NCBI RefSeq assembly: GCF_008329705.1
Contig: NZ_VTSX01000019.1
Location: 40,998-104,997, forward strand
DNA: 64,000 nucleotides
Direction of reading: 5' to 3'
Origin: Chryseobacterium sp. SN22
GTDB taxonomy: Bacteria > Bacteroidota > Bacteroidia > Flavobacteriales > Weeksellaceae
The position numbers and the translations under genes were made by a program. The notes under the pieces are model-generated. The model searched no databases. It saw nothing but the letters and a program-made list of their open reading frames with translations, and was not told the DNA's origin. Below, one piece after another: positions 17,780 through 26,426 of this stretch (positions are counted from its first letter, which is position 1; each line of letters begins with the position of its first letter).

Positions 17780-18266
17780 ATTATTTATTTTATTAAAAAG
17801 TTTATAGGTTTAAATATAAGCAAAATGAAACATCCCACAAGAATTTTCATTGAAAAGCCAAAGATAAATACTTCCCTGCCCTGATTTCTTGACCTACATC
17901 AATAAATGAGGTATTCGTTAAAAAAATCCGGAATACGAATACACTTTATAAGGATGCCTGAATTTCTCCTGAATATAATCTCTGGCAGATTTTTATTAAA
18001 ACTTTTGACCTCATCCGGAATAACGATTTAAGATCAATGATCACTTTGAAAGCATTACTGTTAATCCGATAATTTAATTGGTTATTGTTAAAAAGTTTAA
18101 CTTATTGGTTAGGATTAGATGTAGCTTTATCCTTGACAAAGGAAGAAACCATACTTATTCGATGGTCAAAGTTTCCTGTTGTGATATTGCGACAAAACTT
18201 CCGGCTTTCAGCTCCCCTCTTCCAGCCTTTTGATTCCATTATTCATAAATGTTTAAACTCACCGGC
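17780..18266. other. Gene-free stretch between divergent genes
   Basis: This AT-rich region between the YceI gene and the MG2/plug gene has no convincing coding sequence. It should contain the YceI promoter (minus strand), which I cannot place with confidence, and it leads into the promoter at 18267-18297. Confidence 0.55.
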
Positions 18267-18297
18267 TTGTAGCATAACAACAAATCATGTATTTTTA
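18267..18297 (+). promoter_or_regulatory. Probable promoter of the MG2/TonB-plug gene
   Basis: TTG (18267-18269), 20 bp, then TATTTTTA (18290-18297), one base off the TAnnTTTG consensus, 32 bp before the ATG at 18330. Confidence 0.5.
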
Positions 18298-18329
18298 CAC
18301 CACAATTTAAAACACAAGTATTTCGATTT

Positions 18330-20729
18330 ATGCTAAAAAAACTAATACCCGCGCTGTTGCTCATAGCAGCCTGCAGCAATCTCGCAGCCCAAAAGAAAGC
18401 CGAAGAGGCTATGGAAATATATACCGGCAAATACCCACAGGAAAAAGTACATCTGCTGTTCAATAAAAACAGCTATATCGCCGGGGAAAAGCTCTGGTTC
18501 AAAGCTTTTGTCTTCGAAGGCTACAATCCGTCCGATATTTCCACTTCCCTGTTCGTCGAACTCTACGACAGTAATAAGACATTGATCACAAAAAAGATGC
18601 TTCCGATTATCCAGGGGGAAGCCGACGGAAATTTTCTGCTTCCTGAAAGTTTAAAGGAGGGAATCTATTACGTCAGGGCTTATACGACGTGGATGGCGAA
18701 TTTCAGTGAAGATTTTCAGTTGGTCAGACAGATTGCCGTATACAATCCTTCTTCCGCAGATAAAATCCAGCCCCTTACGGATGCGCCGTGGACTGCCGCT
18801 GTATTTCCCGAAAGCGGAAATCTGGTAGACGGCATCGAAACAAAAGTAGCCGTCCGGCTGCAGTCACCGGGTACATCACCTGCCGACTGGAGCGGATACA
18901 TTGTGGACACCCGCAGTCCTGAAGTGAAACTCGCTTCCTTTAAAGGTTTTGACGGTAATGTAGGCTCATTTTCATTCATCCCGAAATACGGGGTTCAATA
19001 TCGCCTGACGGCCGAAGATACCAAAGGTAACCGGCAAAACGTTGATCTTCCCCAGGTACAGGATTCTGGAGTCAGCCTGCAGGTAAAAACCGGTAACGAT
19101 GCGGTAAGGTTTTCATTAAGATCAAAAAATACAGCTCCGGGAACCCTCTATAAAATCATAGGGACCGTCAGCAACCAGATTGTTTTCAAAGCCCGTTCTG
19201 CTAAAATGCCGGGACAGACTTACACCATTCCCGCTGAACAGCTGATCAACGGGATCCTCCAGCTTACGGTTTTCGATGAACAGGAAAACGTAGTGGCGCA
19301 GAGGCTCTGCTTCGTGCAGCCCGATCTCCTGAAAGTAAAGCAGCCGGTACTCTCCGGTCTGGCCCTGAATGAAAACCCGAGGGCTTCAAATACGTTCAAT
19401 ATCACCCAACCATCGGAAAGCAGCCCTTATACGGTTTTGGTGATGGATGGAAAAGCCGAAAGCTCGGAAGATCAGAACAGCCTGCTGAGTACGCTTTGGC
19501 TGACCGGTGATATTCCTTCAAAAATAGACCGCCCTTCACAGTATTTTACCAAAAACCACAATTCAGATGCATTGGATGCCCTTCTCATTTCCGAAAAATG
19601 GAAAAGATTCGACTGGAAAATGATCATGTCGGGGACCTATCCGATCATCCGTTACCAGCCACAGCCTTATATTTCTTACAAAGGAAAGGTTACCATCCAG
19701 GGAAAACCCGCTGCCGATACAGATATGAACCTCCTGTTCAATACGCCCGGCAACGGTATAAAATTCTACAGTATAAAAACGGATGCGGCGGGATTTTTTA
19801 CCCTGAAAGGACTGTATTTTGAAGATGCCATTAAGTTTTCCTATCAGCTGAATGACCCGAAAATACCCAAGGAGCAGGTTCAGGTGATCTTTCAGCCCGA
19901 TTATACATTTGTCCCTTTTAAAAACAGCCTTCCCAAAAGCAATTACATCCTGGTTCCGCGCACGGAAGACCATAAATCCGACCCGCAGATACAAAGATAT
20001 GCTGCAGAGAAAAACATCTACAACTTCATGGGCGAAAAAGCAACCCTTATCGAGGAAGTAAAACTGAAAGCCGTAAAAAAGAACAGGACAAAAGAACTTA
20101 ACGACAAACTCAGCAGTCCCATGTTCAGAAGCGCCAGCGAAACGGTATTTGATCTGGTAAACGACAACAACAGTGCAACAGGCTCTATGAATATTCTGCA
20201 ATGGCTGCAGGGAAGAGTAGCCGGACTCACAATTGAATCCAGCATGGGCAATTATATTCCACGGTTAAGAGGACAAACCGCGAGTATTTACCTGGATGAA
20301 ATGAGGGTAGACCCATCCACGATCAACTCTATCTCAACGGCAGACATTGCGATGGTAAAAGTAATGAAAGACGCGTATGCCATCGGATCCGGCAGTAGCG
20401 GTGCCATTGCCATCTATACCAAACGCGGCGGAATTACCGGTTCTCCATCGGATTCTACGGCTCCGAGCAAACTGAAACAGATTTCTTTAAAAGGATTTGA
20501 CAAGCAGGAACCGTTTACCGTTCCCACTTACAGTGACGAAACCTTCAAAACCATTCCACAGGATTTCCGTTCCACCCTTTACTGGAGCACCAATTTGCAG
20601 GCCAAGCCCGATGAAGCGTCGACCGTACAGTTCTTCAATAATGATGATGCCAAAGACTTTAAGGTCATCATCATTGGATATGATGAAAAAAACGGCATGC
20701 CGGTTTATTACAACGAAGTGATTCACTAA
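18330..20729 (+). CDS. MG2-like protein with TonB-dependent receptor plug domain
   Basis: This 799-residue exported protein (signal peptide to about residue 20, LAAQ) begins with a macroglobulin MG2-like domain (about 35-135; EKVHLLFNKNSYIAGEKLWFKAFV). Further beta-sandwich domains follow, including a carboxypeptidase-regulatory-like segment near 445-500 (GKVTIQGKPAADTDMNLLF). A TonB plug-like domain lies near 620-702 (MNILQWLQGRVAGLTI to AIAIYTKRGG). There is no C-terminal barrel of receptor size after the plug, so it is not a complete TonB receptor. Flavobacteria encode many such proteins. A periplasmic or outer-membrane role with a TonB receptor is inferred; the partner is not in this window. 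Confidence 0.85.
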   Translation: MLKKLIPALLLIAACSNLAAQKKAEEAMEIYTGKYPQEKVHLLFNKNSYIAGEKLWFKAFVFEGYNPSDISTSLFVELYDSNKTLITKKMLPIIQGEADGNFLLPESLKEGIYYVRAYTTWMANFSEDFQLVRQIAVYNPSSADKIQPLTDAPWTAAVFPESGNLVDGIETKVAVRLQSPGTSPADWSGYIVDTRSPEVKLASFKGFDGNVGSFSFIPKYGVQYRLTAEDTKGNRQNVDLPQVQDSGVSLQVKTGNDAVRFSLRSKNTAPGTLYKIIGTVSNQIVFKARSAKMPGQTYTIPAEQLINGILQLTVFDEQENVVAQRLCFVQPDLLKVKQPVLSGLALNENPRASNTFNITQPSESSPYTVLVMDGKAESSEDQNSLLSTLWLTGDIPSKIDRPSQYFTKNHNSDALDALLISEKWKRFDWKMIMSGTYPIIRYQPQPYISYKGKVTIQGKPAADTDMNLLFNTPGNGIKFYSIKTDAAGFFTLKGLYFEDAIKFSYQLNDPKIPKEQVQVIFQPDYTFVPFKNSLPKSNYILVPRTEDHKSDPQIQRYAAEKNIYNFMGEKATLIEEVKLKAVKKNRTKELNDKLSSPMFRSASETVFDLVNDNNSATGSMNILQWLQGRVAGLTIESSMGNYIPRLRGQTASIYLDEMRVDPSTINSISTADIAMVKVMKDAYAIGSGSSGAIAIYTKRGGITGSPSDSTAPSKLKQISLKGFDKQEPFTVPTYSDETFKTIPQDFRSTLYWSTNLQAKPDEASTVQFFNNDDAKDFKVIIIGYDEKNGMPVYYNEVIH

Positions 20730-20870
20730 CGTATGCCGACATCTTCTGACTGTCTCGTTTATTCAGACGGCAAAAGCCTGAGCGGATTATACATTTGATT
20801 TTTCAGCTAAATGATCCTGATTTCTTAAAGAGAAACGCTAAATTCAAACGGACATTAAGAATATATTGAA

Positions 20871-20900
20871 AAAACAGGATCGCAGCATCCTGTTTTTTTT
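20871..20900 (+). terminator. Rho-independent terminator
   Basis: AAAACAGGAT pairs with ATCCTGTTTT (10 bp) around loop CGCAGC, followed by a T-run. It ends the transcript of the gene at 18330-20729. Confidence 0.85.
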
Positions 20901-20955
20901 ATTTGCCGGACTTATTTTTTAAAAAGAAATGTATTTTAGCCGTTTAAAATTTCAG

Positions 20956-23079
20956 ATGAATACCACCAGCTATATCCGACAATCCCTCAATATACCCGAA
21001 AAAAGCATCAATGCCACGCTGAACCTGCTGGCCGAAGACTGCACGATTCCTTTTATTTCCCGTTACCGGAAAGACCGGACCGGCAATCTTGATGAAACGC
21101 AAATCGAACAGATTTCCAGGCTGAATAAGCAGTTTGAGGATATGGTAAAAAGAAAGGAAAGCATTCTCAAATCCATCGGCGAGCAGGATGCCCTGACCCC
21201 CGAACTGCATCAGCGGCTACAGGAAAGCTTCGATCTCCAGGAACTGGAAGACCTCTACCTGCCTTTTAAGAAAAGGAAAAAGACCAGGGCGGATTCGGCC
21301 AAGGAAAAAGGCCTGGAACCTTTGGCGAAAATCATCATGAGCCAGAAAGCGCAGGATCTAAAGTTTCTGGCTTCAAAATACCTGAACGACCGGGTTTCTT
21401 CGGAAGAGGAAGCCTTGCAGGGCGCGAGGGATATCATGGCAGAATGGATCAACGAAAATATGTACGTGCGGAAAAACCTCCGCCGCCTGTTCCAGCGCAA
21501 AGCAGTGATTACTTCCAAAGCCGTAAAAGCGAAAAAAGAGGAAGAAGAAGCCCAGAAATTCTCCCAGTATTTCGAATGGGAGGAAAACCTCAGCCGCGCG
21601 CCTTCCCACCGGCTTCTGGCCATGCTGAGGGCAGAGGCGGAAGGTTTCGTAAAAACCAATGTGGGAATCGACAAAGAGGAAGCCCTCGAATTTATTGAAA
21701 AAGCGGTGATCAAATCCAACAACGAATCTTCGGATCAGGTTGCCTCAGCGATTAAAGACAGTTACAAAAGGCTGCTGGAACCTGCCATTTCCAACGAAAC
21801 CCTGCAGGAAGCCAAAGAAAAAGCGGATAAAAAAGCCATTGAGATTTTTTCTGAAAACCTGACCCAGCTCCTGCTGGCTCCGCCGTTGGGCGAAAAAAGG
21901 ATCCTGGCCATCGATCCGGGATACCGAAGCGGCTGTAAAGTCGTCTGCCTGGATGAAAAGGGCGACCTTCTCCACAACGAGACCATCTATCCCCACGCTC
22001 CGCAGAACGAGAGCGGAATGGCGATGAAAAAGATCCGGTCGATGGTGAATGCCTATCAGATTGAAGCGATTTCCATCGGGAACGGAACGGCCAGCCGCGA
22101 GACCGAATTTTTCATTAAAAAGATTGCCTTCGACAAGCCTCTGCAGGTTTTCGTGGTTTCGGAAGCCGGGGCTTCGGTGTATTCGGCCAGTAAAATTGCC
22201 CGGGATGAGTTTCCGAGCTATGATGTAACGGTCCGCGGTGCGGTTTCCATCGGGAGAAGGCTGGCGGATCCGCTGGCGGAACTCGTAAAGATCGATCCGA
22301 AATCCATCGGCGTCGGGCAGTACCAGCACGATGTCGACCAGGCCCGGCTGAAAAACGAACTGGATTCTACGGTAATGAAATGCGTCAATGCGGTCGGGAT
22401 CAACCTCAATACCGCCAGCAAATCCCTGCTGAGCTACGTTTCGGGAATCGGCGAAAAGATGGCGGAAAATATTGTAAACTACCGCACGGAAAACGGGGCT
22501 TTTGAAGACCGGAAGCAGCTGAAAAAGGTCCCGCGATTAGGCGAAAAGGCTTTCCAGCAGGCGGCGGCATTCGTGAGGATCCATCAGGCGAAAAACCCGC
22601 TGGACAATTCTGCCGTCCACCCGGAAGCCTACGGAATTGTGGAAAAAATGGCGAAAGGCCTCGGCATTAAAACCGATGAACTGATTGCCAATAAAGAAAA
22701 GATTGCTTTGATCCAGCCTGAAAAGTACATCACCGAAGACATCGGGATCTTAAGCATCAGAGATATTCTGAAAGAGCTGGAAAAACCCGGCCTCGACCCG
22801 AGGAAAGCGGCTAAAGTGTTCGAGTTTGACCCGAAGGTGAAAAGCATCAGAGACCTCAAAACAGGAATGATCCTTCCGGGGATCGTGAACAACATCACGG
22901 CTTTCGGATGCTTTGTGGACCTGGGCATCAAAGAAAGCGGGCTCGTACACATCTCCCAGCTGAAAGAAGGTTTTGTTTCGGATGTGAATGAAGTGGTGAA
23001 GCTGCACCAGCACGTACAGGTAAAGGTAACGGATGTGGATGAAGCGAGGAAAAGGGTCCAGCTGAGCATGATCCTTTAA
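20956..23079 (+). CDS. tex: Tex-family RNA-binding transcription accessory protein
   Basis: This is a Tex homologue of about 707 residues. The N-terminal helical region starts SYIRQSLNIPEKSINATLNLL. A YqgF/RNase H-like domain starts near residue 315 (KRILAIDPGYRSGCKVVCLDE). Helix-hairpin-helix motifs lie near 485-560 (LLSYVSGIGEKMAENIVNYR, LKKVPRLGEKAFQQAAAF). A C-terminal S1 RNA-binding domain spans about 637-707 (GMILPGIVNNITAFGCFVDL). Tex binds nucleic acid and influences transcription and stress fitness. I prefer the ATG at 20956 because conserved sequence begins there; an in-frame ATG also exists at 20929. Confidence 0.94.
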   Translation: MNTTSYIRQSLNIPEKSINATLNLLAEDCTIPFISRYRKDRTGNLDETQIEQISRLNKQFEDMVKRKESILKSIGEQDALTPELHQRLQESFDLQELEDLYLPFKKRKKTRADSAKEKGLEPLAKIIMSQKAQDLKFLASKYLNDRVSSEEEALQGARDIMAEWINENMYVRKNLRRLFQRKAVITSKAVKAKKEEEEAQKFSQYFEWEENLSRAPSHRLLAMLRAEAEGFVKTNVGIDKEEALEFIEKAVIKSNNESSDQVASAIKDSYKRLLEPAISNETLQEAKEKADKKAIEIFSENLTQLLLAPPLGEKRILAIDPGYRSGCKVVCLDEKGDLLHNETIYPHAPQNESGMAMKKIRSMVNAYQIEAISIGNGTASRETEFFIKKIAFDKPLQVFVVSEAGASVYSASKIARDEFPSYDVTVRGAVSIGRRLADPLAELVKIDPKSIGVGQYQHDVDQARLKNELDSTVMKCVNAVGINLNTASKSLLSYVSGIGEKMAENIVNYRTENGAFEDRKQLKKVPRLGEKAFQQAAAFVRIHQAKNPLDNSAVHPEAYGIVEKMAKGLGIKTDELIANKEKIALIQPEKYITEDIGILSIRDILKELEKPGLDPRKAAKVFEFDPKVKSIRDLKTGMILPGIVNNITAFGCFVDLGIKESGLVHISQLKEGFVSDVNEVVKLHQHVQVKVTDVDEARKRVQLSMIL

Positions 23080-23084
23080 AGTGA

Positions 23085-23675
23085 ATGGTCATGAGAATTT
23101 CAGAGCTTAAGGAAAAGAAAATCACTCGCAGGGCTACCCGGGATTTTGATGCAGACGGAAACCGTATTTACGATTTTTTCGAATACGATTTGCCTTATAA
23201 AAACAGTTTGTCTGACCTCGATAAACAAAGGGAAGTGGCTAAAATAATCGACATGCTTATTTTTTTCCTGATTTTCCTTTTTCTGTTTAAAAAGGATCCC
23301 GCACTCTCGTTCCTTTATTCGATACCCGGTGTTATCATTACGGGCAGTATTACCGAAGTTATCTGGGGAAATACACTGGGCAAAAAATTATTCAGAATGA
23401 AGGTAATTGATGATTTTGGAAATTATCCCGATTTTTTTACATCGCTGAAAAGAAACTTTTTGTGTCTGGCCAATTTTTATCCTTCCTTTTCAGAACATAC
23501 CTCCACAACGGTTGCGATGGGTACCCAAACCAGAATGAGAACAAACATGAGTATGTACATGAATAATGAAATCTGCAAAACCTATATCGTAAAAGAAAAG
23601 AAAATGATAGAAATCAGAAGCATGCTGGCTTTAAAATCTGCCGAAAACAACGGACGGCTAATCGGTAAATTATAA
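23085..23675 (+). CDS. RDD-family membrane protein
   Basis: This 196-residue protein has two hydrophobic helices (about 54-70 and 74-92) followed by the RDD-type signature GNTLGKKLFRMKVIDDFG and a loop with SLKRNFLCLANFYP. RDD proteins are small integral membrane proteins of mostly unknown function; some take part in ion transport. The gene starts 5 bp after tex and may be cotranscribed. An alternative start is the ATG at 23091. The C-terminal 60 residues are polar and do not resemble a known domain. Confidence 0.72.
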   Translation: MVMRISELKEKKITRRATRDFDADGNRIYDFFEYDLPYKNSLSDLDKQREVAKIIDMLIFFLIFLFLFKKDPALSFLYSIPGVIITGSITEVIWGNTLGKKLFRMKVIDDFGNYPDFFTSLKRNFLCLANFYPSFSEHTSTTVAMGTQTRMRTNMSMYMNNEICKTYIVKEKKMIEIRSMLALKSAENNGRLIGKL

Positions 23676-24095
23676 ATGGTCAATCCGATGCGCTCGTCAA
23701 TTAAAAGGGAAAGGACTAATGGCGAATGGTGAATTTTAAAATTCATCATTTACCGGCAAAGCAAAATTCACTGGCGGCAGGCAGGGAAGAATGGTTTCAT
23801 AAGCTGCGCTTGTCAGTTTTATGGTGATTTTAAAATGGATGATGACCAATTTTTTAATTGGAAATTATTAATTTTCTGTTCATACATATAAATACGGACG
23901 GCTCAATCATCAAACCCGGACAATAGCCTTAATCTCAGTTCCCCTCCGGCGTTGGAGGGGTGTCGAAAATTCAAGGAATTTTTGACGGGGTGGTTTACAA
24001 AGTGAATGGTCCATGGTCAATCCGCTGCGCTTTCCAATTCTTTTAAATTCACTATTGACTTGGGTAAGCAAAATTCACCGTTCACAACTGACTAT
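23676..24095. other. Gene-free stretch with dispersed repeat fragments
   Basis: No coding sequence is supported. The stretch holds two related phrases (AATGGTCAATCCGATGCGCT near 23675 and AATGGTCAATCCGCTGCGCT with an insertion near 24004) and a double-hairpin element at 23941-23988. These look like fragments of dispersed intergenic repeats. Confidence 0.6.
23941..23988. repeat. Double-hairpin intergenic element
   Basis: CCCCTCC (23941-23947) pairs with GGAGGGG (23954-23960). It is followed by GTCGAAAATTC pairing with GAATTTTTGAC (10 of 11 positions) around AAGG. Two adjacent hairpins without a coding context suggest a dispersed intergenic repeat, not a simple terminator. Confidence 0.6.
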
Positions 24096-24125
24096 AAAAA
24101 AACCGGCTCAGAAAGCCGGTTTTTT
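24096..24125. terminator. Strong terminator, usable on both strands
   Basis: AAAAAACCGGCT and AGCCGGTTTTTT form a perfect stem around CAGAA. It lies 9 bp past the stop of the histone H1-like gene on the minus strand. Confidence 0.88.
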
Positions 24126-24133
24126 CAGAACAA

Positions 24134-24310
24134 CTATTTTTTTGCTTCTTCTACAGAAACTTTTCTGAAATCTTTGAACAGTTTGCTTAGTTCCAAAGCT
24201 GATTTACGAGCTCTTGTTCCCGCTGCCTTGTTTCCTTTTTCTACCTGTTGGTTGGCTTCCGTTGTGAAAGCTTCAAATTCCGCGTTGATTTTTTCAATTA
24301 GTTCTTTCAT
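24134..24310 (-). CDS. Histone H1-like protein, 58 residues
   Basis: This short gene runs from the ATG at 24308-24310 to the TAG at 24134-24136. The product begins MKELIEKINAEFEAFTTEA, continues NKAAGTRARKSALELSKLFK and ends VSVEEAKK. It matches what I know of the small histone H1-like family of Bacteroidota: a helical, lysine/arginine-rich protein with a central KAAGTRARK patch likely to contact DNA. Codon choice and the strong terminator right after the stop support a real gene. It probably acts as a nucleoid-associated protein; regulation is not evident. Confidence 0.88.
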   Translation of the reverse strand: MKELIEKINAEFEAFTTEANQQVEKGNKAAGTRARKSALELSKLFKDFRKVSVEEAKK

Positions 24311-24326
24311 TATTTCAAAAATTTAG

Positions 24327-24749
24327 GCTGCAAATATAGGTTTTATGGTAATTCCAGCCTAATTGTGAAGAAAAAATTTATATGAATTCGTACAGAAAAC
24401 AGGCTTTTATTGGAAATGTGCCCTATTTCGGGGCCTGTAAAAACCAATACCGCCAAAAAACCGGGCAAAACGGATCATTGTCTCAAAGGAAGGGTCTTAC
24501 ATCAGGGAAATCGTATTTCCGGCTTTAAATTTAAAACAGTTAACCCTAAAGGTAAGCAGGACCTTTATCCTAATCCGGTTAAAGAAACACGACCGCTCCG
24601 TTTATGACGGAATAAAAGAGATCATTAAATCCGCGACAGCCTGCTTCCGTCCGTCCCAGACTTTTCCCATCAGGCCGTACGAAATTAAACCGGTTTAATT
24701 TTTACCTCCTGCCACTGCCCTGCCCTTGCTAAAGAAATAAACAGGCGTA
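24327..24749. other. Gene-free stretch
   Basis: I see no supported gene. Short open frames have no family signal. The right end leads into the alpha/beta-hydrolase remnant, and part of this stretch may be more decayed sequence of that gene. Confidence 0.5.
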
Positions 24750-24992
24750 AAAGCTTTTTCCGAAACGGGTTTTACAGACGATCTGAAAGCGGTGGAGATC
24801 CCGGTGCCGGTCCTGCACGGCGAAGACGACCAGATCGTCCCTTACGGGAATCCCGGCCTGAATCGGCAAAACTGCTGACAAAGGGCAATCTGACCAGCTA
24901 CCCGGGATTCCCTCGCGGAATGCTGGCCACGGGAAGCAGACACCATCAATAAAGACATCCTGGAATTTATGGAAGCATACATGCTTTTTTAG
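24750..24992 (+). pseudogene. Remnant of an alpha/beta hydrolase (chloroperoxidase-like)
   Basis: Translating the plus strand gives KAFSETGFTDDLKAVEIPVP then VLHGEDDQIVPY, the acid-loop region of non-haem chloroperoxidase-type alpha/beta hydrolases. A frameshift follows, then ESAKLLTKGNLTSYPGFPRG (where the family has the catalytic His), a second disruption and DTINKDILEFMEAY before a TAG at 24990-24992. Only the C-terminal third is recognisable and it needs at least two frameshifts, so the gene is dead. In the PGFPRGM block the usual catalytic His is replaced by Arg. Confidence 0.82.
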
Positions 24993-24999
24993 CATATCC

Positions 25000-25032
25000 A
25001 AAATGCGGATCCTGTGGATCGGCATTTTTTTA
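25000..25032 (+). terminator. Terminator after the hydrolase remnant
   Basis: AAAATGCGGATC pairs with GATCGGCATTTT (one mismatch) around CTGTG and is followed by T. It lies 8 bp past the remnant's stop codon, so it is probably its original terminator. Confidence 0.7.
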
Positions 25033-25160
25033 TACCACGTTAATCACTTTCAGGCCTGTTCAGGCGGTTCTGTTCATTTTGTGGCTCTGTTTTTGTGTTG
25101 CTTTTTACAGGGCTGCCTGACAAGGGTCCATTGATTTTTAAACACCAAAAAAATAGAGAT

Positions 25161-25382
25161 ATGCAATTCATTGAATTTAAAAAAGAACATTTTACCCACG
25201 ACGAAGAACAGAACAGCTACTTCCTTGAAATATCGAAAGATGAGGTGGGATTTGACAACATTAAAATACAGAAGAAAAGCGGTGATCATCTGTCGGATGA
25301 CCTCGACTATGAGATTATGGACCATCCTACACGCATCCGGGTTGTAGTGAAAGAACCTGAAGACATCCGGGTAAATTTTTAG
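25161..25382 (+). CDS. Small hypothetical protein, 73 residues
   Basis: This is a short acidic protein (begins MQFIEFKKEHFTHDEEQ, ends KEPEDIRVNF) without signal peptide or membrane segment. I recognise no family. It alternates charged and hydrophobic residues as in a small beta/alpha fold. I chose the ATG at 25161 over the in-frame upstream ATG at 25095 because the extra N-terminus has no plausible fold. It lies 51 bp before the barrel gene on the same strand. Confidence 0.55.
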   Translation: MQFIEFKKEHFTHDEEQNSYFLEISKDEVGFDNIKIQKKSGDHLSDDLDYEIMDHPTRIRVVVKEPEDIRVNF

Positions 25383-25433
25383 ATCCGCTTGTAATGGCGC
25401 CAAATGCCGGTTTAACCCCATAAAGACTAATTA

Positions 25434-26279
25434 ATGAATAAGAACCATCACTTTGCGGCCCTGATATACAGCATGCTGCTTCTCCCTTCGGCGTACAGAG
25501 GGCAGGAAAATAAGGAGCAGCATTATTCCCTTTTTCATCCTGTCCCGGAATCATTAATGCGGGAAATGGAGACCGACCGACCGGACGTAACCGAATCGGC
25601 CTATACGATAGATGCGGGACATTTTCAGTATGAAACCGACCTGTTAAGGCTGACTAAAGAAAGATCGGATTCCAAAGAGGTTTCCACGGTACTGGTTAAC
25701 CACGGCAACCTGAAACTCGGCCTTACCGGTTCTACGGCCATCCAGATCGGCTTTGAAACGTACGGCGTACAGCGCGAAAGGGATCTGTCTTCAGGAAGCA
25801 TCCTGAGAACCGGTGGTTTTGGAGACATCAATGTAAGGATTAAACAAAACCTGATCGGAAATGACCACGGGAATTTCGTAATGGCCGTTTTGCCGTATGT
25901 TAAATTTCCGACGTCCGGATATGATGAAGAGAGCCGTTTTGAAGGAGGACTGATTGTTCCGATGCTGTATAAGCTTCCCGGCGAATGGAAACTGGGTTTC
26001 CAGGTAGAAGTCGACCGCCTGAAAGATCTCGATCAGCCTGCCATGCATACGGAACTGCTGCAGACCCTGACGGTCAGCCATTCGATCACCAAAGGGATCG
26101 ACGGGATTGCGGAAACCTATTACACCTATGATTTTAAAGCCCATCAGCTGGCCAATTACATTAATGCCGCGGTTGAAATCGATATAGCCAAAGATTTCAA
26201 GGTCGATGCAGGACTTAATTACGGGATCCAGCATCAGGCCCAGAAACATTATTTTATCGGTGCTTCTTACCGGCATTAA
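25434..26279 (+). CDS. Outer-membrane transporter-like barrel (PF13557 type)
   Basis: This 281-residue protein has an N-terminal signal region (about 1-23) and a series of amphipathic strands. The opening ETDRPDVTESAYTIDAGHFQYETD is the signature of the 'MetA-pathway of phenol degradation'/transporter family, which is beta-barrel-like. The protein ends in an aromatic-containing strand (YFIGASYRH). Despite the family name, most members have no proven link to phenol. It is followed by a 21-bp stem terminator shared with the convergent dehydrogenase gene. Confidence 0.8.
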   Translation: MNKNHHFAALIYSMLLLPSAYRGQENKEQHYSLFHPVPESLMREMETDRPDVTESAYTIDAGHFQYETDLLRLTKERSDSKEVSTVLVNHGNLKLGLTGSTAIQIGFETYGVQRERDLSSGSILRTGGFGDINVRIKQNLIGNDHGNFVMAVLPYVKFPTSGYDEESRFEGGLIVPMLYKLPGEWKLGFQVEVDRLKDLDQPAMHTELLQTLTVSHSITKGIDGIAETYYTYDFKAHQLANYINAAVEIDIAKDFKVDAGLNYGIQHQAQKHYFIGASYRH

Positions 26280-26369
26280 TGAGCTAACTTAAGCAGATGG
26301 TAAGAAGAATGCTGGAAGTTATTCTAACTGTGTCAAACCAATACCGGATTACAGCAACTTTATAAATTT

Positions 26370-26416
26370 CTGAAATAAAAACAGGCAGTCTTACGGACTG
26401 CCTGTTTTTATTTCAG
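26370..26416. terminator. Bidirectional terminator with 21-bp stem
   Basis: Bases 26370-26390 (CTGAAATAAAAACAGGCAGTC) and 26396-26416 are perfect inverted partners around TTACG. T-rich arms on both strands serve the convergent genes 25434-26279 and 26427-27743. Confidence 0.92.
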
Positions 26417-26426
26417 GTAATTAGAA

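Noticed and set aside
24006..24326. Plus-strand frame of 106 codons over the histone H1-like gene
   Set aside because: The minus strand encodes a recognisable 58-residue protein followed by a terminator.
24729..25025. Minus-strand frame of 98 codons
   Set aside because: The plus strand shows alpha/beta-hydrolase sequence, so this is the antisense of a pseudogene.
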